A stretch of 39,479 nt of DNA from positions 1-39,479 of the forward strand of contig JANPJV010000102.1 in assembly GCA_031425695.1 (NCBI GenBank), read 5' to 3'. The stretch is from JANPJV01 sp031425695. Lineage in GTDB: Bacteria > Pseudomonadota > Gammaproteobacteria > Xanthomonadales > SZUA-5. Positions 7,141 through 16,800 of this stretch are shown here, in pieces. The translations under genes were made by a program, and so were the position numbers. Below the pieces are notes generated by a model. That model made no database searches, had not been told where the DNA came from, and saw only the letters and a list, made by a program, of their open reading frames with translations. Position 1 is the first letter of the stretch, and each line of letters opens with the position of its first letter.

Positions 7141-9537
7141 ATGGCCTATCGCTTTTCCAATCTGCGGCTGGACCCCGGAGCGCGCCTGTTGCAGCGCGAC
7201 GGCACACCGTTGGAGGTACCGCGCCGGGTATTCGATTGCCTCGTCTACCTGATCGAGAATCGCTCGCGCGCGGTCGGCCGCGATGAACTGATCGAAAAGG
7301 TCTGGCATCGCGCCAATGTCTCCGACAACCAACTGGCGCAGACCGTCCTCGCCGCCCGGAAACTGCTCGACGACGACGGCATTCAGCAGCGGATGATTCG
7401 CACGGTGGCGGGCTTCGGCTACCACTTCGTGGGCGAGATCGCGGTCGAGGAGACCGAGCTTCGCACTACGCTGGCGCCGGAAACGCCGCCCCCGCCAGCC
7501 GCGCAGCCGGTTCCTGTAGAGCAACAACCGGCCAGCGCACCGACGGCGGCAACGCCAGCACCGATCGCAGCGGCAGCGTCCCGATGGGGCAGCGGTCTGC
7601 TGTTGGTCACCTGCGGGACGCTGATCCTGATCTCCTGGCTCTGGTGGCGCGGCGCCGCTGCGCCCATCGCGGCGACGCCGGCAGTCCACACCGCGCCAGC
7701 CAGCGTCGAGCGCTGGACCTGGGTACTGCCTGCGCAAATCGCGAACCCGGACGATGCCTGGGCGCGCATTGGCATCGCCACGCTGATTGCCGAGCGCCTG
7801 CGCCACAACGGGCTGGTAGTGGTGCCCACAGAGAACGTGCTCACGCGCATTGGCAAGCGCGAAGCGCCATACGACGCCGAAGCCTTGCGCGCCGAGCTGG
7901 GGGCGAACCAGGTAATCGTCCCGAGCATTGGTCGCAACGGCGCCGTCTGGCGCGTAGAGCTGCTGAGCGAGGACGCGCGTGGGCAGACCCGCGCTGCGGC
8001 CGAGCACACCGACCTGCTGGTGGCTGGGCAGCGCGCGGCCGACGAGCTCAGTACCCACGTTGCGCTGCAGCCGGAAGGAACCGCGACCCAGGCGCGTTTC
8101 GACATGATCAAGCAGCTGATCCGCAGCCGTGACTTCGAGGCAGCGCGGGCGCAACTGGCACGCCTTCCCGAGAGCGAACGGGGGCAGGCCGACACCCGGA
8201 TCCTGGAGATCGAGCTGGAAATGGAGCAGGGGCGCATGGACCTCGCCCAGCAACTTGCCACGAAGCTGCGCGCCAGCCTGGACACGGAGCGCTTCCCGGC
8301 CTTAGCCGGACGCCTGGGCCTTCTGGAGATTTCCCTGATGCGTCATCGCGGCGCATCGGGTTGGGAAAAGCTGGCAGCAGAGACGGTTGATCTCCTGCAA
8401 CGACACGGAACACCGCGCGACTTCGGCTCGGCGCTGTTGCTGCTTGGAAGTGTCGAGGCCATTGCCGGGCGCTACGACATGGCGCAAAAACAATTCATGC
8501 GCGCGCGACAACTATTTCTGGGCGCCGCCGATGAGCTCGGGGCAGTCCGTGCCGCCGGACTGCTTGCCCAGGTCGCTGTGGAGCTGGGGCGCAATGCGGA
8601 GGCCGTCCGGCAGTTGGAGGATTGCGTGCGGGTCTACGCTCGCTACGCGGCCATCGGGTCGCAGTTCCTCACCTTGCGCAACATCCTTTCCATCCAGTTC
8701 GGCATGTTGCGCTGGGACGATGCGCACGCCACCAGCGAGCGCATGCGCGCACTGCTGCCGCTGCTCGCCGACACTGGCGAACGCGTGAACTACCTGCGCG
8801 CCCGGGCCTTGCTGATGCTCGGCATCGGGCGCACCCGCGAAGCGGCAGCACTGCTCGACGAGAATGATCGCGAACGTGCCCGTGGCGACGCCGGATCGGA
8901 GGTCAATCGCAGCAACGATCTGTATCGCCTGCAGGTCTGGATGTCGCAGGGTCGCCATGCCGACGTCGCCACCCAGGCCATGATCAGCTACCAGCAGCTC
9001 GAGCAGGAGATGAAGGCCGCATCGCTGCCACGACGGGATCATCGCGACCTGGCGCTGTATCTCGGGCTTGAAGCGCGGCGGCGCATGCGGGTGACGCAGC
9101 CAGACGTGACGCTCGATGAATTGCCCAGTGAAGTGGAAGCCCTGGCCGAGCCAGTAGGCACATTCGCGTGGCTGGCGCGCGGCCACTACCTGGTCGAAGG
9201 CGGCGACTTCGCGGGCGCGGAGACGGCCTACCGCCAAGGCTTGCGGCTGGCCACCGAGGCCAACAGGATGTCACGCATCGTCAGCGCCTGCGACGCGCTG
9301 GTGCATCTGCTGCTCGTGCAGGACAAGGTCGACGCGGCCGACCAGGTGCTGGTCGAAATGCTCGCGCGCGACCCCGAACTTCCCGAGCGCGACTTCGATA
9401 GTGCCGTCCTGCTGACCCACGTCCGCAAGGCACAGGCCGATGTCCAAGGCTGGCACCGGGCGGCGCAGGCTGCGGCGCGCCTGGCCGGAGAACGCCCGTT
9501 GCCGCCAACGCTGCTGCCGCCGGCAGTGGTCCACTAG
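7141..9537 (+). CDS. CadC-like winged-helix membrane regulator with TPR-like C-terminus
   Basis: About 798 residues. The first 100 are an OmpR/PhoB-type winged helix (FSNLRLDPGARLLQRDG, PRRVFDCLVYLIEN, DELIEKVWH, VRTVAGFGY-like end RTVAGFGYHFVG). There is no receiver domain, as in CadC and ToxR. A proline/alanine-rich linker leads to one transmembrane helix at about residues 151-169 (LLLVTCGTLILISWLWW). The remaining 600 residues are helical and TPR-like (e.g. LRLATEANRMSRIVSACDAL), probably a periplasmic sensing domain. Such proteins bind promoter DNA from the membrane. The ATG at 7141 is chosen because the family starts at this point; a GTG at 7099 follows GAGGAAAG but would add an atypical extension. 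It lies 86 bases after the cyclase gene and may be co-transcribed with it. Confidence 0.85.
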   Translation: MAYRFSNLRLDPGARLLQRDGTPLEVPRRVFDCLVYLIENRSRAVGRDELIEKVWHRANVSDNQLAQTVLAARKLLDDDGIQQRMIRTVAGFGYHFVGEIAVEETELRTTLAPETPPPPAAQPVPVEQQPASAPTAATPAPIAAAASRWGSGLLLVTCGTLILISWLWWRGAAAPIAATPAVHTAPASVERWTWVLPAQIANPDDAWARIGIATLIAERLRHNGLVVVPTENVLTRIGKREAPYDAEALRAELGANQVIVPSIGRNGAVWRVELLSEDARGQTRAAAEHTDLLVAGQRAADELSTHVALQPEGTATQARFDMIKQLIRSRDFEAARAQLARLPESERGQADTRILEIELEMEQGRMDLAQQLATKLRASLDTERFPALAGRLGLLEISLMRHRGASGWEKLAAETVDLLQRHGTPRDFGSALLLLGSVEAIAGRYDMAQKQFMRARQLFLGAADELGAVRAAGLLAQVAVELGRNAEAVRQLEDCVRVYARYAAIGSQFLTLRNILSIQFGMLRWDDAHATSERMRALLPLLADTGERVNYLRARALLMLGIGRTREAAALLDENDRERARGDAGSEVNRSNDLYRLQVWMSQGRHADVATQAMISYQQLEQEMKAASLPRRDHRDLALYLGLEARRRMRVTQPDVTLDELPSEVEALAEPVGTFAWLARGHYLVEGGDFAGAETAYRQGLRLATEANRMSRIVSACDALVHLLLVQDKVDAADQVLVEMLARDPELPERDFDSAVLLTHVRKAQADVQGWHRAAQAAARLAGERPLPPTLLPPAVVH

Positions 9538-9663
9538 TCGGCAGTCGTGACCAAGCTGCTCCGCGGCTAACTTGTCCCGCGCCTGGCCGCAGCGCCCGGG
9601 GTTGCTGGCGCTTCCCGCGAATGGTTTCGCGCGCGCAGCGAATCCCTCGTTGGCGATTGGCAC

Positions 9664-12090
9664 TTATCGCAGATTTTGAATCGGCGCCAGGGAACCTGGG
9701 CCCTCGTCCAACGGCAGTCGCACCACGAATTCACTGCCTGTGCCGAGGCCGGCGCTGGCAGCGGAGATCGAGCCTCCATGCAAGGCGACCAGGTGGCGCA
9801 CGAGCGTCAGCCCGATGCCGAGTCCCCCGTGTGTGCGACCGATCGACTGGTCGATCTGCACGAACATGTCGAAGATGGAACCGAGCCGTTCTGGCGCTAT
9901 GCCAATCCCGTTGTCGCGAATGGCGATCACCACCTCGCTGCCCTCGCGGGTCGCGCGGAGCTCGATCCGCCCGCCGGGCGCGGTGAACTTGCAGGCGTTG
10001 TTGATGAGGTTGCCGATGACCTGGACCAGGCGCAGGGGGTCTGCCATGAGCATCACGGGCGCCGCCGGCATGCTCTTGGAAAATTGGTGCGCAGCGGCGT
10101 CGAGCAAGGGCTGGCTGGCCTCGACTGCCTGGTCGATGATGGTCGCCACTTCGACCCGCTGCGGCCGAAAACTGATGCGCCCGAGCGTAATCCGGCTCAA
10201 GTCCAGGAGATCGTCGACCAGGCCGATGATCTGCGTTACCTGCCGCTGCATCATGGCCACGAGCGGATCGATCGTTTCCGTTCCGCCGCCCGCACGCCGC
10301 AGGATCTGGATGGCATTGCTCAGCGGTGCGAGTGGATTGCGCAGTTCATGGGCGAGCATGGCCAGGAACTCGGTCTTGCGCCGATCCGCTTCCGCCAGGG
10401 CCGAGGCCAGTTCCCGCAAGGATTCGGAGGCCTGCTTCTGCCCTTCGATGTCAGTGTTCGAACCGACCCACATGCGCGTCTGCAGGTTTTCGTCGCGGAG
10501 CGCGAGCGCCCGCGAAATGTGCCAGCGATAGCTGCCATCGTGGTGCCGGAAGCGCTGTTCGAATTCGAATGGCTCCCCGCTTGCGAGCGCCTGCTTCCAG
10601 ATCCGCACGTTCCCAGCCTGATCGTCGGGATGGACGAATTGCAGCCAGCCCCAGTCCTTGAACTGATCGAAGCTGAGCCCGGTGTACTCGGTCCATTGCG
10701 GATTGCAGTAGTCGAGCGATCCATCCGCGGTGGCGGTGAAGATCTTCTGCGGCATCGAATCGAGCACGAAACGCAGGCGCTCCTCGCTCTCGCGGATTTT
10801 CGTCTCGGCGCGCTGGCGCACGGTCACGTCCAGGAACAGCGCGGCGAAGCGGCCCGGCTCCGGCCGGTAAGCGTGGACCTCGAAGATGCGTCCGAGCGGC
10901 GCCACTTCGCGCAGGAAGGTTGCCGGTATTCCACTGACGACTACCTGGTTGAAGTCGCGCACCCATTCGGGCTCGGCTCCCGGAATCACTTCGCTGAGCA
11001 GGCGCCCCTGGACGCCTTCACTGGAGAGGCCAGTCATTGCCTCCCAGGCCCGGTTAATTTCCAGATAGCGCCAGTCGACTGCATTGCCGCCCTCGTCGTA
11101 AATGATCTCGCCGAGCAGGAAGCCCTCGTGCAGACCCTCGAAAATCCGCCGCCAGCGGGTCTCCGCCAGCAACAGCGCCGACTGCGCTTGCTTCTGCTCG
11201 CTGAGGTCGCGCAGGTAGGCCGTGAACGTCGGCGGGCCGGCAACCGGAACCCGGGTCACCGTCAGCTCGACCGGAAATTCGCTGCCGTCCGCACGCAAGG
11301 CTGAAAGCTCCAGGCGCTGGTCCAGCACGGGCGCATGGCCGCTCGCGAGATAGCGCTGCATGCCGGCCAGATGGCGGGCGCGAAAGCGTTCGGGAATCAA
11401 CACTTCGGCCAGGCCGCGTCCAAGAACCGCCGCGCGCGCGTGGCCAAGCGTGCGCTCGGCAGCAGCGTTGAACTCGATGATCCGGTCGTTGTGGTCGATG
11501 CTGATGATGCAATCGAGCGCGGCCTCGAACATCGCGTTCTTGCGTGCCTGTTCTTGCCGCAACTGCGCCTCGGACGCCTCGCGCGCGGCGATCTGCGCGA
11601 GCAGCTGCTGATTGACCCGGGTCAGTTCTGCCGTGCGTTCCGCAACGCGAGCCTCCATCGAATCGTGGGCGTGTTGCAGTTCGATTTCGGCGTCGCGCCT
11701 GCGGGTGAAATCGTGCATCGAAACGACCGCACCGAGCAGCTGCCCGTCGCCGTCATGGAAGGCCCGGCCATTGGCCACCAGCCAGCGCCGCCGGCCCGCC
11801 TTCGGCGCAATCACCATGGCCATGTCCTTGACCGGCTCGCCGCGCAAGGCCACAAACAACGGAATCTGGTCCGTTGCCATCGGCGTGATCCCGTCGGCGC
11901 AATACAGATCGTAGTGCTCCGCCCAGCGCTCGGCCGGCAGCGGCTCCTGCGGCAAGCCATGGAACTTGCGCGTGGCGCGATTGAAAAGGGTGAGCACCCC
12001 GCTCGCATCGCAAGCGACGATCCCCTCCTCCAGGTTATCGAGCAAGGCACGCAGGAAATCGTTCGCGCGCGTGGGATCGGCGTTGGACAT
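9664..12090 (-). CDS. Multi-PAS sensor histidine kinase without receiver domain
   Basis: An 808-residue soluble kinase. Four PAS domains occupy about residues 10-150, 200-315, 325-440 and 447-570. A coiled-coil-like stretch (ARVAERTAELTRVNQQLLAQ) lies between the first two. The HisKA phosphoacceptor is H581 in AMLAHELRNPLAPL. The HATPase domain has INNACKF (N box), IRDNGIGI (G1) and HGGLGIGLTLV (G2). No transmembrane segment, receiver or HPt is present, so its partner must be encoded elsewhere, possibly one of the receivers at 17684-22523. The start ATG at 12090 begins MSNADPTRANDF, just before the first PAS domain; the frame stays open further upstream but without coding character. It is convergent with the CadC-like gene and divergent from the TspO-like gene, sharing a 163-base intergenic region with the latter. 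Confidence 0.92.
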   Translation of the reverse strand: MSNADPTRANDFLRALLDNLEEGIVACDASGVLTLFNRATRKFHGLPQEPLPAERWAEHYDLYCADGITPMATDQIPLFVALRGEPVKDMAMVIAPKAGRRRWLVANGRAFHDGDGQLLGAVVSMHDFTRRRDAEIELQHAHDSMEARVAERTAELTRVNQQLLAQIAAREASEAQLRQEQARKNAMFEAALDCIISIDHNDRIIEFNAAAERTLGHARAAVLGRGLAEVLIPERFRARHLAGMQRYLASGHAPVLDQRLELSALRADGSEFPVELTVTRVPVAGPPTFTAYLRDLSEQKQAQSALLLAETRWRRIFEGLHEGFLLGEIIYDEGGNAVDWRYLEINRAWEAMTGLSSEGVQGRLLSEVIPGAEPEWVRDFNQVVVSGIPATFLREVAPLGRIFEVHAYRPEPGRFAALFLDVTVRQRAETKIRESEERLRFVLDSMPQKIFTATADGSLDYCNPQWTEYTGLSFDQFKDWGWLQFVHPDDQAGNVRIWKQALASGEPFEFEQRFRHHDGSYRWHISRALALRDENLQTRMWVGSNTDIEGQKQASESLRELASALAEADRRKTEFLAMLAHELRNPLAPLSNAIQILRRAGGGTETIDPLVAMMQRQVTQIIGLVDDLLDLSRITLGRISFRPQRVEVATIIDQAVEASQPLLDAAAHQFSKSMPAAPVMLMADPLRLVQVIGNLINNACKFTAPGGRIELRATREGSEVVIAIRDNGIGIAPERLGSIFDMFVQIDQSIGRTHGGLGIGLTLVRHLVALHGGSISAASAGLGTGSEFVVRLPLDEGPGSLAPIQNLR

Positions 12091-12253
12091 GCGTGAAAAC
12101 GGTCGTCCCGGTTGTTCTGAACGTAACCTTAGCGAGAATCGCGTGAATTTTCGATCGGTGAACCGCGGAGGGCTCGGCTGCTGCCGTGACCGATCACGAC
12201 ACACATACGGCACGCGCGGCATTTTCGCGAAGCCTTGCCATAAGAGTTCCCGC

Positions 12254-12715
12254 GTGAAGCGCTACCTCCCGCTCGTCGTCTTCGTCATTCTCACCGCTGC
12301 GGCTGCCGCAATCGGCGCGCAGTTCGAGCCGGGCAGCTGGTACGCGAGCTTGAACAAACCGCAGTGGAATCCGCCCAATGCGGTATTCGGACCGGTCTGG
12401 TCATTCTTGTACCTGCTGATCGCGATCGCCGGCTGGCGCGTCTGGCTGGAGCGTCCGCAACCGTGGGCACAGAGCGCATTGCGCTTATGGCTACTGCAAC
12501 TGGTCCTCAACACCCTGTGGTCGTGGCTGTTCTTTGGCCTGCACCAACCGCTTTGGGCACTGATCGACATCGTCGCCCTGCTGGCGACCATCATCTTCTT
12601 CATCGTCAAAGCCTGGCCACGCAACCAGCCGGCAGCCTGGCTGTTCGTCCCGTATGCGCTGTGGGTGGCGTTTGCGACCGCGTTGAATGCCGCGATTTTC
12701 TGGATGAATCGGTAG
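12254..12715 (+). CDS. tspO: TspO/MBR-family membrane protein
   Basis: A 153-residue protein with five predicted transmembrane helices and the tryptophan-rich family pattern: KPQWNPPNAVFGPVWSFLY, LNTLWSWLFFGLHQP and PYALWVAFATALNAAIFW. TspO proteins are homologues of the mitochondrial translocator protein. They bind porphyrins and help control tetrapyrrole or stress responses; in Rhodobacter, TspO tunes pigment gene expression to oxygen. The GTG at 12254 gives a product of typical family length; the frame is open for some 290 bases upstream but without TspO-like sequence. Only a weak AAGAG precedes it. It is divergent from the PAS kinase gene, whose PAS domains could sense redox or haem, but a functional link is inference. 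Confidence 0.9.
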   Translation: MKRYLPLVVFVILTAAAAAIGAQFEPGSWYASLNKPQWNPPNAVFGPVWSFLYLLIAIAGWRVWLERPQPWAQSALRLWLLQLVLNTLWSWLFFGLHQPLWALIDIVALLATIIFFIVKAWPRNQPAAWLFVPYALWVAFATALNAAIFWMNR

Positions 12716-13049
12716 GCGCCAACGAACATTGCGGACGCGCCCAGGACGGTCAGCGCAGAGCGTGGATCAACGCGCCAAGGGCCGTATGACCTGCGTCAAA
12801 CGCGCTCGTCACACTGCGCCCGTGGGCTAATCGAACGCGCAGGTCAAGCCGAATTTACCCGCCTGGTCCGTCCTGAGTTGTCCGCGTATGTCTTGTTGTC
12901 AGTCCTCGTCACAGGAACGTGACAGCGCTCATCGTTTCATCACAAATTGACACCGCAACACTTCAATTCATGCTCGAACGGATCGGCTGTTCCGAAGCAG
13001 CGCCTTTGCACGTTGGCAATTGCCTCGTTTGACCCTCCTGGAGAATCCC
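12716..13049 (+). other. Intergenic region upstream of the MEDS gene
   Basis: 334 bases without a convincing gene. A TTGACA hexamer occurs near 12948, upstream of the MEDS-domain gene, but no good -10 element lies at the right distance. GTCAC, six bases, GTGAC (12908-12923) is a small inverted repeat that could be an operator. GGAG seven bases before the ATG at 13050 is the ribosome site. Confidence 0.35.
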
Positions 13050-13691
13050 ATGACCACGACGATGGAACCCGTTCGACTCGCCGGCTCGGCGCTGCACCGA
13101 TCCTGCCATGTGTGCGCCTTCTTCCACTCCAAGGAGGAGGAGTATCGGGTGTTGATGCCCTTCATCAAGGAAGGCTTCGAGCACGGTGATCGGGCGTTTC
13201 ACGTCGTCGATGCGCGGCACCGGTCCGAGCACCTGCGTTCCCTGGAAGAACAAGGCATCGACGTGGCGACGGCAGAGCGCGACGGACTGCTGGAAGTGCG
13301 TCGCTGGGAAGACGCCTACATTGCCGATGGTCATTTCGACCAGTTTCGGATGATCGAGACCATCAAGGAAGCGCTCGACCCCGCGAAAAAGCCTCCCGGC
13401 AAACTCACCCGGCTGGTCGCCAACATGGAATGGGCGCTGGAAGACCTGCCAGGCGTGGACGATATCGTGGAATACGAAACCCGGCTCAATTTCGTGCTCC
13501 CGGAGTACCACGATCCGGTGATCTGCACCTATGACCTGTCGCGCTTCGATGCCAGTGTGGTGATCGACATCATGCGAACCCATCCGATGGTGATCGTCGG
13601 CGGCATCCTGCAGGAGAACCCGTTTTACGTGCCTCCGCAGGAGATGTTGAACGAGCTCAAGCAACGTGCGGCGGATCGCCGCGCGGCGTGA
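13050..13691 (+). CDS. MEDS-domain sensor protein (DcmR-like)
   Basis: A 213-residue protein matching the MEDS (methanogen/methylotroph DcmR sensory) domain: CHVCAFFHSKEEEYRVLMPF, IKEGFEHGDRAFHVVD, LLEVRRWEDAY, an aspartate-rich middle, and VICTYDLSRFDASVVIDIMR followed by HPMVIVGG. MEDS domains have a RecA-like or flavodoxin-like fold and are thought to sense small hydrocarbon derivatives or related signals; they are often paired with or fused to histidine kinases. No DNA-binding or kinase domain is present. The ATG at 13050 follows GGAG at good spacing. Its TGA overlaps a GTG (13688) that opens the N-terminal fragment of the following hybrid kinase, so the two are translationally linked. 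It probably acts as a sensory or accessory subunit for that kinase. Confidence 0.85.
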   Translation: MTTTMEPVRLAGSALHRSCHVCAFFHSKEEEYRVLMPFIKEGFEHGDRAFHVVDARHRSEHLRSLEEQGIDVATAERDGLLEVRRWEDAYIADGHFDQFRMIETIKEALDPAKKPPGKLTRLVANMEWALEDLPGVDDIVEYETRLNFVLPEYHDPVICTYDLSRFDASVVIDIMRTHPMVIVGGILQENPFYVPPQEMLNELKQRAADRRAA

Positions 13692-13843
13692 ACGCCGCGC
13701 CCTCCACGCGACCGCTCGCCGAGCCTGACCTCGTCGAAGAGAATCGTCAGCTGCGGCGGACGATGCGCGACCTGGTAGCGCTCTCGACCTTGCCCGCGGT
13801 CTGGAGCAGCCTGGAACGGGACGCCATCGTTCGCAGCCTGTAA
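13688..13843 (+). pseudogene. 51-codon N-terminal piece of the hybrid kinase, ended by an in-frame TAA
   Basis: Starting at a GTG that overlaps the MEDS stop codon (GTGA), 51 codons read in exactly the same frame as the downstream kinase. TAA at 13841-13843 interrupts them. The peptide contains LVEENRQLRRTMRDLVALST, then LPAVWSSLERDAIVRSL. After the stop the frame continues EVLLRMLSLEYIYARL. The two halves together read like one continuous N-terminal helix and GAF-like domain of this class of hybrid kinases. So the stop is either a nonsense mutation, a sequencing error, or a real boundary with re-initiation downstream. Confidence 0.65.
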
Positions 13844-13849
13844 GAGGTG
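13841..13849 (+). promoter_or_regulatory. Shine-Dalgarno-like motif overlapping the in-frame stop
   Basis: TAAGAGGTG at the interrupting stop codon is one base short of the full anti-Shine-Dalgarno complement TAAGGAGGTG. It stands nine bases before the ATG at 13859. The stop codon itself therefore forms part of a credible ribosome site for re-initiation of the kinase. Confidence 0.5.
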
Positions 13850-13858
13850 CTGCTGCGC

Positions 13859-16800
13859 ATGCTGTCGCTGGAGTACATCTACGCACGACTCGCGGTCGAC
13901 GCGCAACAACCGCCGCTGGAGATCCTGTGCAGCCGGCAGCCAAGTGACGACGCCGGCAACATGCGAGTCAGGGCGCGCATCGCCGCGCTGCTGGACAGCG
14001 GTCGTGGCGAGCCGGCGGCCAGCATGGCCGACCCGTTCGATGGCGAGAGCCTCGGTGTTGCCGTAGCGCGCTTCGGCTTGAGCGATGGACACGCCGTGCT
14101 GGTCGGATGCGCGCGGCGTTCCGGATTTCCAAGCGACCAGGACCGGCTGCTGCTCGGCGTCGGCGCCAATCAGACCGCCATCGTCTTGCAGCGCCGCCGC
14201 GCCGAAAGGCAGATACGCGAGCAAGGCGAATGGCTGCGGGTCACGCTGGCGAGCATCGGTGACGCGGTGATCGCCACCGATGTCGATGGCCGCGTCACTT
14301 TCATGAACCCCGTGGCCGAAGCGCTGACCGGGTGGGCCATGAGCGAGGCGCAAGGCCAGCCGCTAAGCAAAGTGTTCAATATCCTCGATGAAGTGACCCG
14401 GGATCCAGCCGAGAGTCCGCTGGACACGGTACGCCGCGGCGGGACCCTGGTCGCACGGGCGAATACGGTCCTGATCGCGCGGGACGGATCGGAACATCCG
14501 ATCGACGATTCCGCCGCCCCGATCCGGGATGCGACCGGCCAGACGCTCGGCGTGGTGATGGTTTTCCGCGGATCGATCGCACAGCGGCGCGCGGACCAGC
14601 ACAGAAATGCCCGGCTCGCGGTCACCCAGGCATTGAACCGGGCGGCGACGCTGGACGAGGCGGCCGTCGGCGTGCTGCAGGCGCTCGGCGAGAACATCGC
14701 CTGGGAAGCCGGTACTTTCTGGATGGTCAGCGATGACCAGCAGCGACTCGAATGCCGTGCCCAGTGGCAGCGGCCCACCGCCCCGTTGCTGGAATTTGCG
14801 GCGATCACCCGCAGGTTCACCTTCGCCACTGGCGTCGGCCTGCCGGGCCGAGTCTGGAAGAGCGGAGAGCCGGCCTGGATAGTCGATTCGTCGCGAGACG
14901 AGGACTTTCCGCGCGCCGCAGCTGCGACCAGGCTTGGACTGGGTTGCGGATTCGCCTGCCCGGTCACGGTCGGCCAGCGGCTGCTGGGCGTCATCGAGTT
15001 CTTCGCCCGTAACGCCACGCCGACGGATGTCGAATTGCTGGAAACCGTTGCAGACGTGACCGCCAACTTCGGCCAGTTCATCGAGCGCAAGGCCGCCGAG
15101 CAGGAGTTGCAGCGCAGCGAGACGCAACTGGCGGAATTTTTCGAAAACGCCACCATCGGCCTGCACTGGGTGGGGCCCGATGGAACGATCGTAAAAGCAA
15201 ATCGCGCCGAATTGCAGATGCTCGGCTACGCTCGGGACGAATACGTCGGCCGCCATATTGCCGACTTCCACGTGGACCAGGAAGTGATTTGCAGCATCCT
15301 GGAAAAGCTGAAGGCTGGCGAACACCTGGTGGATTGCCCAGCCCGCCTGCGCTGCAAGGATGGAACGATCAAGGATGTGCTGATCGATTCCAGCGTTTTC
15401 TGGAACGACGGCAAGTTCGTCCATACCCGTTGCTTTACCCGCGACATCAGCGAGCGCACGCGCACCGAGGCCGCCCTGGCGGACGCGCGTAGCCGCCTGG
15501 ATGCTGCCCTCGAAGCCGGCGCAATCATCACCTGGATGTGGGACATCGGGAACAACCTGCTGACGGCGGACCGGCAACTTGCCCAGCTGTTCGGCCTGCC
15601 ACCGTCCGCTGGCCAGGGCACATCACTGGACGATTACCTCCAGGCGATCCACCCCGACGACCTCGAGCGGATCGTCTCGGCGCTCGATCACTCAGTGAAA
15701 ACCGGCGCCCCTTACGAGGCCGACTATAGAATCGTGCAGGCAGACGGCTCGATACGCTGGGTCGTCGCGCGTGGTCGCGCGGAGCGGGACAGCCAAGGAA
15801 AACCGGTGCGGATGCCCGGCGTCCTGGTCGACATTACCGAGCGCAAGCGGCTCGAAGACGAACTGCGGATCCGGCTCGAGCAGTTGGCTGACGCCGACCG
15901 GCGCAGGGAGCACCTGTTGGCTTCACTGCGCGAAAGCGAGGAGAAGCTGCGGCTGCTCGCCGACACGATTCCACAGCTCGCGTGGATGGCGCATCCGAAC
16001 GGCGATATCTTCTGGTACAACCGCCGCTGGTACGAATACACCGGCACGACGCCTGAAGACGTGGCCGGCTGGGGCTGGCAGGCGGTGCACGATCCTGACT
16101 TCCTGCCGCAGGTGCTGGCGCGATGGCAGGCCTCGATCGCCGAGCGTACGCCGTTCGAAATGGTGTTTCCGCTCAGGGGCGCCGACGGCAAGTTCCATTC
16201 GTTCCTCACGCGCGTCCATCCGCTCAAGGATGAGCGCGGAGAGATCCTGTACTGGTTTGGCACCAACACGGATATCAGCGAGTTCATGCGGATGGAGGCG
16301 GCGCTGCGCGATGCCGATCGTCGCAAGGACGAGTTCCTGGCCACGCTCGCGCACGAACTGCGCAACCCGCTGGCGCCGATCCGCAACTCGCTGGAAATCC
16401 TGAAGATGGGGCGTCTGGACGCCGCCACGATCCAGCAGACGCGCAGCGTCATGGAGCGCCAGGTGCACCATCTCGTCAGGCTCGTCGATGACCTCCTGGA
16501 CGTCTCGCGGGTGATGCGCGGCAAGATTGAGCTGCGCCGGGAAACGGTTGAACTGGCAGTGATCGTCGCCCGTGCGGTGGAGATGGTACAGCCGCTGATC
16601 CAGTCGCAGCGGCATCGGCTCGACGTCGAGCTGCCAAGCGAATCATTGCTGGTCGACGTCGATCCGGTGCGCCTGGCACAAGCGGTTGGCAACCTGCTGA
16701 CCAATGCTGCCAAGTACACCGACCCTGAGGGACACATCCAGCTCCGCGTCCGACGTGAAGGGCAGACGTTGGTATTGCTCGTCAAGGACAATGGCATCGG

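Noticed and set aside
9676..11304. Long open frame antisense to the PAS kinase
   Set aside because: Typical high-G+C mirror frame; composition is biased, no recognisable domain, and the opposite strand has a complete kinase.
12907..12923. CRP-type operator upstream of the MEDS gene
   Set aside because: The half-sites are in the inside-out order (GTCAC then GTGAC) compared with the CRP consensus.
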